Shown here piece after piece: positions 12,550-21,662 of a stretch of 23,282 nt of DNA; within the stretch, counting starts at the first letter, position 1, and every line of letters starts with the position of its first letter. Made by a program: the position numbers and the translations under genes. The notes under the pieces were generated by a model that searched no databases, was not told the DNA's origin, and saw nothing but the letters and a program-made list of their open reading frames with translations. Source of the stretch: CAYTEH01 sp964436765 (GTDB taxonomy: Bacteria > Patescibacteriota > Gracilibacteria > Peribacterales > Peribacteraceae); the NCBI GenBank assembly GCA_964436765.1, contig CAYTEH010000024.1:1-23282 (forward strand), given 5' to 3'.

Positions 12550-14649
12550 TTATTTCCCGCCCATTCTCTCTGCTATGACGGTCTCTGCCACGTTTTTGGG
12601 CACCTTGGCGTAGTGGCTTGGTTCCATGGAGTAGCTGGCGCGGCCCTGGGTCATGGAACGCATGTCGGTGGCGTAGCCGAACATCGCTGCCAGCGGCACC
12701 GTAGCCGACACGACCTTGGCCATGCCGCGGTCGGACGTGCTGAGCACGAGTCCGCGGCGGGAGTTGATGTCGCCCATGATGTCGCCGAAGAACTGCTCGG
12801 GCGTGACGACTTCCACCTTCATCACTGGCTCGAGGATCACCGGGTCGGCCTTCTTGGCAGCGGCCTGCATGCCGATGCTGGCGCACATTTTGAATGCGAA
12901 TTCGTTCGAGTCGACGTCGTGGTACGAACCGTCGGTGAGCGTCACTTTGATGTCCACGAGCGGGTAGCCGGCAAGGACGCCGCGGCTCATGCCCTCCTGG
13001 AAACCCTGGTCGCAGGGCTTGATGAACTCGCGGGGAATGCGGCCCGAGACGATTTCGTCGACGAACTCGTAGCCCTTGCCCGGTTCCTGCGGCGTGAGTG
13101 TGAACACCACGTGACCATACTGACCGCGGCCGCCGGACTGCTTGACGTACTTCTCCTCGTGCTCGATCTCCTTCTGGATCGTTTCGCGGTAGGCGACCTG
13201 GGGCTTGCCGACGTTCGTCTCGACTTTGAATTCGCGCTTCATGCGATCGACGATGATATCGAGGTGCAGTTCTCCCATGCCCGAGAGGATGGTCTGGCCT
13301 GTTTCCTCGTCGCTGCGGACGCGGAGAGTCGGGTCTTCTTCGGCGAGCTTCTGCAGTGCCACGCCCATTTTCTCCTGGTCGGCCTTGGTCTTGGGCTCGA
13401 CGGCAAGCGAGATGACCGGCTCGGCGAACGTGATGGATTCGAGCTTGATGGGCTTTGCCTCGTCACAGATGGTATCGCCGGTGCGGGTGTCTTTGAGGCC
13501 GATGACCGCGCCGATGTCGCCCGCCTCGATCTTGTCGATCTCCTGGCGGTGGTTGGCGTGAAGACGCACGATGCGGCCGATGCGCTCCTTATTCCCGGTG
13601 CGGGAGTTGAGCACGGCGGTTCCCGACTTGAGCACACCTGAGTAGACGCGGATGAAGGTGAGACGTCCCACGAACGGGTCGGTGGCGATCTTGAAGGCGA
13701 TTGCGGCCATGGGCTCCTCGTTGGCGGCCTTGCGCTCTTCGGGAGCGTCGGTCTTCGGGTTGGTTCCCTTCACTGCCGGGATATCCAGCGGGCAGGGCAG
13801 GTAGGCCACGACGGCGTCGAGCACTAGCTGCACGCCCATGTTCTGGAGCGAGGAGCCGCACACGACCGGGTAGATCTTGTTCTTGACGGTAGCAATGCGG
13901 ATCCCCTGACGCAGCTCTTCATCCGTAAGGGCGCCGTTCTGCAGGAACTTGTCCATGAGGTCATCGGTGCTGTTCTCCGCGACCTTTTCCATAAGGGTGA
14001 GGCGGTACTCCGTCACGGAGTTCTGCATATCCTCGGGGATGGGGATCTCCTTGCGGATCTCGCCGTTCTTGCCCTCGAACGTGTACGCCTTCTTCGCGAC
14101 GAGGTCGATGATGCCGGAGAACTCGCTCTCGGCGCCGATGGGCAGCTGGATGGCCACCGCGTTCTTACTGAGACGGTCGAAGATGGAATCGAGTGACATG
14201 TAGAAATCGCCTCCGGTCTTGTCCATTTTGTTGATGAAGGCGAGGCGGGGCACGCCGTACTTGTCGGCCTGGCGCCAGACGGTTTCGGACTGTGGCTCCA
14301 CGCCCTGCGAGCCGTCGAACACCACCACGCCGCCGTCGAGCACGCGAAGCGAACGCTCCACTTCGGCTGTGAAGTCCACGTGCCCGGGGGTATCGATGAG
14401 GTTCATGGTGGCGGTCACTTCCTGGCCGTCGGCAGTGGGAGCCTTCCACTGGCACTGCGTTGCAGCGGCCGTGATGGTGATGCCGCGTTCCTGCTCCTGC
14501 TCCATCCAGTCCATGGTTGCCTCGCCTTCGTGCACTTCGCCGATCTTGTGCGTGCGCCCCGTGTAGAACAGGATGCGTTCCGAGGTCGTGGTCTTACCGG
14601 CATCGATGTGCGCGATAATGCCGAAGTTGCGTACGTTCTTGAGGTCCAT
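12550..14649 (-). CDS. fusA: Elongation factor G
   Basis: A 699-aa translational GTPase that drives ribosome translocation. G1 is AHIDAGKTT (13-21), G3 is DTPGH (86-90) and G4 is NKMD (140-143). The segment EQERGITIT that precedes G3 is the usual switch I. Domains II-V are present to the normal end YAKVPKNVAETVIAERMGGK. Length and start (MDLKNVRNFGIIAHIDAGKT) are standard. It lies in the str-type block after rpsL and rpsG, but an unknown gene (14760-15149) intervenes and fusA appears to have its own promoter at 14707-14735 and a leader with an 8-bp hairpin. The last ten or so codons use unusually AT-rich synonymous codons and have a second copy beyond the stop. Confidence 0.98.
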   Translation of the reverse strand: MDLKNVRNFGIIAHIDAGKTTTSERILFYTGRTHKIGEVHEGEATMDWMEQEQERGITITAAATQCQWKAPTADGQEVTATMNLIDTPGHVDFTAEVERSLRVLDGGVVVFDGSQGVEPQSETVWRQADKYGVPRLAFINKMDKTGGDFYMSLDSIFDRLSKNAVAIQLPIGAESEFSGIIDLVAKKAYTFEGKNGEIRKEIPIPEDMQNSVTEYRLTLMEKVAENSTDDLMDKFLQNGALTDEELRQGIRIATVKNKIYPVVCGSSLQNMGVQLVLDAVVAYLPCPLDIPAVKGTNPKTDAPEERKAANEEPMAAIAFKIATDPFVGRLTFIRVYSGVLKSGTAVLNSRTGNKERIGRIVRLHANHRQEIDKIEAGDIGAVIGLKDTRTGDTICDEAKPIKLESITFAEPVISLAVEPKTKADQEKMGVALQKLAEEDPTLRVRSDEETGQTILSGMGELHLDIIVDRMKREFKVETNVGKPQVAYRETIQKEIEHEEKYVKQSGGRGQYGHVVFTLTPQEPGKGYEFVDEIVSGRIPREFIKPCDQGFQEGMSRGVLAGYPLVDIKVTLTDGSYHDVDSNEFAFKMCASIGMQAAAKKADPVILEPVMKVEVVTPEQFFGDIMGDINSRRGLVLSTSDRGMAKVVSATVPLAAMFGYATDMRSMTQGRASYSMEPSHYAKVPKNVAETVIAERMGGK

Positions 14650-14674
14650 AAAACGAAGGGGACAGATGATAGTC

Positions 14675-14693
14675 GACGATGCGTTGCATCGTC
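14675..14693 (-). promoter_or_regulatory. Hairpin in the fusA leader
   Basis: A perfect 8-bp stem gacgatgc/gcatcgtc closes a 3-nt loop, 26 bp before the fusA ATG. It falls inside the leader expected from the promoter at 14707-14735 and has no T run, so it is more likely a leader structure or regulatory site than a terminator. Confidence 0.6.
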
Positions 14694-14706
14694 TGAAAGC
14701 TGGAGG

Positions 14707-14735
14707 AGTGTACGGAAAACGGAATGCCTGTGCAA
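14707..14735 (-). promoter_or_regulatory. Putative fusA promoter
   Basis: On the minus strand TTGCAC (14730-14735) and TACACT (14707-14712) are separated by 17 bp, each matching four of six consensus bases. It would start transcription about 50 bp before fusA. Confidence 0.55.
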
Positions 14736-14759
14736 TGCCGAAATACCCCCGAAACCCCG

Positions 14760-15149
14760 CTAATTAGCCCCGGATGCCGGAAAGAGCTGATCGAGGAACG
14801 AGAGGCCCGCAAGCGGTTCCTGACCCGTTTTTGGCTCGCCGCAGGCCTCGTCGAGGTGCAGCCGGGTGAGACGCCGTACTTCCTCGCGGATGACTGTCTT
14901 GTTTCTGAAGGTAAACGGCTTGCCGTCGGGCGTGCCGTAGCTGACGGCGTCGACGATAAAATCGAACGTGGAGCAGACGACGACGTCATGCAGCTTTTTG
15001 AGCGCGGATGCGCTCAAGTTCTGCCCGGGATACCGCACTATCTCCTCGCGCACGATGGTGGCGTACTCGGCTTCAACCATGGCACGGACCGGCCCGGTCT
15101 CCCAGAAATCGAGGCTCATGTCCCAGGCGTCTTTCATGTGTGGAGTCAT
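14760..15149 (-). CDS. Hypothetical protein inserted in the rpsG-fusA block
   Basis: A 129-aa, mostly helical, acidic protein starting MTPHMKDAWDMSLDFWE. Central residues (SASALKKLHDVVVCSTFDFIVDAVSYGTPDGKPF, read in parts) look alpha/beta, and the end is Leu-rich (SFLDQLFPASGAN). No signal or known motif is visible. The ATG at 15149 was chosen because an upstream ATG at 15188 lies inside a good promoter (15187-15214). It interrupts the usual rpsL-rpsG-fusA order and has a promoter of its own, so it may be regulated apart from the ribosomal genes. Function unknown. Confidence 0.75.
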   Translation of the reverse strand: MTPHMKDAWDMSLDFWETGPVRAMVEAEYATIVREEIVRYPGQNLSASALKKLHDVVVCSTFDFIVDAVSYGTPDGKPFTFRNKTVIREEVRRLTRLHLDEACGEPKTGQEPLAGLSFLDQLFPASGAN

Positions 15150-15186
15150 AGGTTTTTGTGTGAAGTGTTGAAAATTTTGTGAAAGC

Positions 15187-15214
15187 ATTATACAGATTTT
15201 TACAAATTTTGCAA
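15187..15214 (-). promoter_or_regulatory. Sigma70-type promoter of the unknown gene before fusA
   Basis: On the minus strand TTGCAA (15209-15214) and a perfect TATAAT (15187-15192) are separated by 16 bp in AT-rich sequence. Transcription would start at about 15180, roughly 30 bp before the ATG at 15149. Confidence 0.85.
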
Positions 15215-15247
15215 GGGTCTAGGCCCAGTAAATTCTGCAAGTATGCG

Positions 15248-15273
15248 GTCGTTCGTTGTCGCAACGATCCGAC
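15248..15273. terminator. Interrupted hairpin downstream of rpsG
   Basis: Stem gtcg/cgac and stem cgttg/caacg with small internal loops. There is no T run, so it may be a degraded terminator left next to the displaced rpsG end (15282-15352). Confidence 0.35.
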
Positions 15274-15281
15274 GTATTGAA

Positions 15282-15352
15282 TTAACCCTGCTTCGGGAGG
15301 TGCGTCCCTCGCTCCGCTCGGGATACACTCCCGCCTTGTTGGCCTGGGCCAT
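15282..15352 (-). pseudogene. Displaced, interrupted copy of the rpsG 3' end
   Basis: On the minus strand this encodes MAQANKA, then a 26-base insert (15306-15331), then THLPKQG and a TAA stop. The live S7 end is MAQANKAFAHLAKQG with TAG. Most differences outside the insert are silent, including the stop-codon change; Ala to Pro is one exception. The insert is itself a palindromic element with the 11-nt loop gagcggagcga, and it breaks the frame. Confidence 0.85.
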
Positions 15353-15373
15353 CCTTGGTCGGGCTCAGGATGG
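15349..15373. repeat. Palindromic element between the two rpsG ends
   Basis: Read on the minus strand it has 7-bp arms ccatcct/aggatgg around the 11-nt loop gagcccgacca. The element at 448-472 has the same total length (25 bp) and arms ccgtcct/aggacgg. The arm difference is a compensatory pair (G-C to A-T), so pairing is preserved. Confidence 0.75.
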
Positions 15374-15384
15374 GGCACCCACTA

Positions 15385-15843
15385 CTAGCCCTGCTTGGCC
15401 AGGTGCGCAAAGGCCTTGTTGGCCTGCGCCATCTTCAAGACGTCCTGCTTCTTCTTGATGGCGTTGCCCTGATCGGCGGAGGCGTCGAGCAGTTCGAGAG
15501 CGAGTTTGTGGGCCATCGGGACACCCTTGCGCTCGCGCGCGGCGCCGAGGATCCAGCGGATCGAAAGCGTCTGCTGGCGGCGGGGGCTCACTTCGACGGG
15601 GACCTGGTACACCGAACCGGCCACACGCTTGGGGCGGACTTCGACGAGCGGGGTGGCGTTCAGGAGAGCCTTGCTGAAGATCTCGAGCGGCGGATCCTTC
15701 GTGCGGGTTTTGATGATCTCGAGAGCATCGGCGAAAATCTTGCGCGCGATCGTCTTCTTCCCGCGCTTCATCAGGCAGTTGACGAACTTCTCCTGGAGCG
15801 TATCGGAACCGACGGGGATGTATTGCTTGACTGCTTTAGCCAT
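15385..15843 (-). CDS. rpsG: Small ribosomal subunit protein uS7
   Basis: A 152-aa S7, which nucleates assembly of the 30S head by binding 16S rRNA. Typical stretches include VNCLMKRGKKTIARKIF, VRPKRVAGSVYQVPVEV and RRQQTLSIRWILGAAR. The start is MAKAVKQYIP; no Shine-Dalgarno precedes it, only pyrimidines and the hexamer array. It follows rpsL by 34 bp in the usual order. The C-terminus ends AFAHLAKQG followed by two stop codons (TAG TAG), and a displaced second copy of these codons lies just beyond. Confidence 0.98.
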   Translation of the reverse strand: MAKAVKQYIPVGSDTLQEKFVNCLMKRGKKTIARKIFADALEIIKTRTKDPPLEIFSKALLNATPLVEVRPKRVAGSVYQVPVEVSPRRQQTLSIRWILGAARERKGVPMAHKLALELLDASADQGNAIKKKQDVLKMAQANKAFAHLAKQG

Positions 15844-15848
15844 AAGAA

Positions 15849-15878
15849 AGGGATAGGGTTGGGGCTGGGGTTAGGGAT
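15849..15878 (+). repeat. Five degenerate hexamer units, G-quadruplex-capable
   Basis: The spacer between rpsL and rpsG is five direct units of the form RGGGNT or GGGGYT (agggat, agggtt, ggggct, ggggtt, agggat). It gives five runs of three or four G on the plus strand, enough for a G-quadruplex on the template strand of these genes. On the mRNA it is a C-rich run right before the rpsG start. Confidence 0.8.
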
Positions 15879-16297
15879 TACGCTTTCGGCCTCTTGGCAC
15901 CGTACAGGGAGCGGCCCTGCTTGCGGTCGCGGACGCCTTCGGTATCGAGGATGCCGCGGACGATGTGATAACGCACACCCGGAAGGTCTTTGACGCGGCC
16001 TCCGCGGACGAGGACAACGGAGTGCTCCTGGAGGTTATGACCTTCACCCATGATGTACGCCTTCACCTCGTACCCGTTGGTGAGGCGGACGCGCGCGATC
16101 TTGCGCAGTGCGGAGTTCGGCTTTTTCGGCGTCATGGTGGTGACTTTCACGCACACTCCCCGCTTGAACGGCGATCCCTTCGGCAGCTTGATGCTGCGCA
16201 TGTTGAGGGCGTTCCAGGTGGTCTGGAGTGCGGGGGCCTTCGATTTGACGCGCTTGTCGCGGCGTCGCTTACGGATGAGCTGGTTGACTGTAGGCAT
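15878..16297 (-). CDS. rpsL: Small ribosomal subunit protein uS12
   Basis: A 139-aa S12, part of the 30S decoding centre. It has the conserved KPNSALRKIARVRLTNG and the loop GEGHNLQEHSVVLVRGGRVKDLPGVRYH, and a typical MPTVNQLIRKRRR start. Two S12 positions associated with streptomycin response read as the wild-type KPNSA and GRVKDLPG. The frame continues upstream into the octamer array, so the ATG at 16297 is the real start. No Shine-Dalgarno is present. It lies between rpoC and rpsG, probably in one transcript. Confidence 0.98.
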   Translation of the reverse strand: MPTVNQLIRKRRRDKRVKSKAPALQTTWNALNMRSIKLPKGSPFKRGVCVKVTTMTPKKPNSALRKIARVRLTNGYEVKAYIMGEGHNLQEHSVVLVRGGRVKDLPGVRYHIVRGILDTEGVRDRKQGRSLYGAKRPKA

Positions 16298-16352
16298 AGA
16301 AGTGACGAGGAATGGTAGTCGGAACGGGAGTGGAAGTAAAGATGGATAATGG

Positions 16353-16400
16353 TCAGATGGCCGGATGGGCGGATGGCCATGTGACCATCTGCCCATCTGA
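16353..16400. repeat. Palindromic octamer array downstream of rpoC
   Basis: Exactly 48 bp made of three units NNNGATGG (tcagatgg, ccggatgg, gcggatgg) followed without a gap by three inverted units CCATNTGN (ccatgtga, ccatctgc, ccatctga). The outermost arms form a perfect 9-bp stem (16352-16360 with 16393-16401). It lies in the rpoC-rpsL spacer. Confidence 0.9.
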
Positions 16401-16410
16401 CAATTGGTCG

Positions 16411-20271
<3,861 letters not shown>

Positions 20272-20307
20272 AACCGGGGGCGGGAGAAAATGAAACGAAG
20301 GATGTTG

Positions 20308-20366
20308 TCGGATGGCCGGATGGTCTGATGGTCGCTTGCGGACCATGTGGCCATTTGGCCATCTGC
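20308..20366. repeat. Palindromic octamer array in the rpoC leader
   Basis: Three units NNNGATGG (tcggatgg, ccggatgg, tctgatgg), an 11-nt centre (tcgcttgcgga), then three inverted units (ccatgtgg, ccatttgg, ccatctgc). It lies about 37-95 bp before the rpoC ATG, inside the leader predicted from the promoter at 20444-20471, so it would fold in the mRNA. Confidence 0.9.
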
Positions 20367-20443
20367 CAACCGCATACAAAACTCCGCCGCTGCTTCCCAT
20401 GAGCGTCTGAATCAGGGGAAGAAACGTCGGTGAATGTGTGCAC

Positions 20444-20471
20444 AGTATAACGAGGGTTGCTGAACGGACAA
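20444..20471 (-). promoter_or_regulatory. Putative rpoC promoter
   Basis: On the minus strand TTGTCC (20466-20471) and TATACT (20444-20449) are spaced 16 bp. Transcription would begin near 20437, leaving a leader of about 165 nt with the octamer array. The rest of the gene-free stretch 20272-20621 shows nothing else clear. Confidence 0.65.
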
Positions 20472-20621
20472 GGGAAAATAAGGAGAGGATCCCCGAACGC
20501 AGAATCGACATGCCACGGAACCGGCGGCTGCAAGGAAAGAGAAGTGCAACGCTTTGCGATTTTTCCTGTCAATACACTACCGAGCTATCTAGCGTCTGGG
20601 ACCTGGCATTTGAATCTTTCC

Positions 20622-20990
20622 TCAGGCCTTCTTGCTATCCGACTGCCCGAATTCCCTGAAGAGCTTCTCGAACGACCCGCCCGCCTCGGCGACCGCATCG
20701 CGAAGCGCGGCGACTTCGCCGTCTTTGAGATGCAACGCAGACGATGCATTGACCGTGACATCGTCGCCCTGCTTCCCTGCAATGGCTGCCTTCTGCGCAC
20801 CCTGGAGGGACGCGTGCAGCACGATGTACGCCTCGCAGGTATCGCACTTGAGCTGCAGCAGCATGAAATCGTCGCTCGCCATCCGGACGGAGGCGAAGTC
20901 GACGGGGATCCGCTTGCCGCACTGTGGGCACCGCATCTGCTGGTAAATACGCTGAATGATCTGCTGGAGAGAGTGGGGGTCCAGATTCAT
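20622..20990 (-). CDS. Small zinc-ribbon protein
   Basis: A 122-aa protein with a zinc ribbon made of C21-P-Q-C24 and C49-D-T-C52 (QMRCPQCGKRIPVDF and LQLKCDTCEAYIVL). The rest is alpha/beta with an acidic helix (EVAALRDAVAEAGGSFEKLFREF). The ATG at 20990 follows a -10-like TAGAAT by only 7 bp, so the message could be leaderless. No family is named. The ribbon layout suggests nucleic-acid or protein binding; nothing more can be said. Confidence 0.8.
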   Translation of the reverse strand: MNLDPHSLQQIIQRIYQQMRCPQCGKRIPVDFASVRMASDDFMLLQLKCDTCEAYIVLHASLQGAQKAAIAGKQGDDVTVNASSALHLKDGEVAALRDAVAEAGGSFEKLFREFGQSDSKKA

Positions 20991-21070
20991 ACGTTCTATT
21001 CTATCACAATCTTCGGTCCCGACGAAAAAAAACTCCTTTTTCTTCCACCATAACTGTAGTATCGCATGGC

Positions 21071-21589
21071 ATGGCGAAAAAATCGCGCAAACGGGCTATT
21101 CCTCCGCATGGAAAGGTGGCATTGGCTTCCTTGATGGCGGTTGCCGTGACCGTGATCGCCGGCCTGAGCGGCACATCGCTCCCCGGCCAAACGTCCCGGA
21201 CCCACCCGACGCAGGATATCGCCCTGGAACACACAGCTCCCGTGACGCTTTCTTTGGTGATCAGCGAGGGGCGAAATCCGGGCATCGTGGACCTATGGCA
21301 CGACGGCGACACGACACACCACCTCACGGTGCCGGCAACCTGGAAACTGCGAGAAGTGCGTGGCACGACGCTGGACGAAGTCGCGAAAAGCGGCACCGGT
21401 GATTTCACTCGCCTGGCCTTCCCTGCAGGCTCACGACTTTCGTTCATTGCGCCAAATCCCGAGGAGATCGTCTTGCATAACTCCTCGCGCGGGATGATGC
21501 AGGTGAAATGGAAGATGGTGGACATTCACGAGCGGACTGTTCGGGAAGAGACGATGCTGGTGAAGAACAAGCCGCTTCTGCTGCGGTAA
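21071..21589 (+). CDS. Membrane-anchored hypothetical protein
   Basis: A 172-aa protein with a basic N-terminus (MAKKSRKRAIPPHGK) and one hydrophobic segment at about residues 16-32 (VALASLMAVAVTVIAGL), giving a signal anchor with the rest outside. The exterior part has strand-rich stretches (APVTLSLVISEG, RLAFPAGSRLSFIAP) and reads like a small beta-sandwich. The ATG at 21071 is preceded by TAGTAT 8 bp upstream, so the leader would be very short or absent. It is divergent from the zinc-ribbon gene and convergent with the DUF4215 gene across a heptamer palindrome. No family is recognised. Confidence 0.75.
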   Translation: MAKKSRKRAIPPHGKVALASLMAVAVTVIAGLSGTSLPGQTSRTHPTQDIALEHTAPVTLSLVISEGRNPGIVDLWHDGDTTHHLTVPATWKLREVRGTTLDEVAKSGTGDFTRLAFPAGSRLSFIAPNPEEIVLHNSSRGMMQVKWKMVDIHERTVREETMLVKNKPLLLR

Positions 21590-21596
21590 GGCGGCA

Positions 21597-21662
21597 AGAT
21601 TGAAGATCGAAGACTGAAGATTGAGATGCGGCTTTCAATCTTTCATCTTCAAACTTTGATCT
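21597..21662. repeat. Palindromic heptamer array between convergent genes
   Basis: Four units of the form AGAYYGA (agattga, agatcga, agactga, agattga), a 10-nt centre (gatgcggctt), then four inverted units (tcaatct, ttcatct, tcaaact, ttgatct); 66 bp in all. It overlaps the last codons and stop of the downstream gene (stop at 21649-21651). It may serve as a bidirectional terminator. Confidence 0.9.

Noticed and set aside
16353..16400. CRISPR-like repeats
   Set aside because: Units are 8 bp with no spacers and no cas genes nearby.
20575..20625. tRNA-like stretch (D-arm-like and T-arm-like words on the minus strand)
   Set aside because: No acceptor stem or anticodon arm can be placed and the order of arms is wrong.
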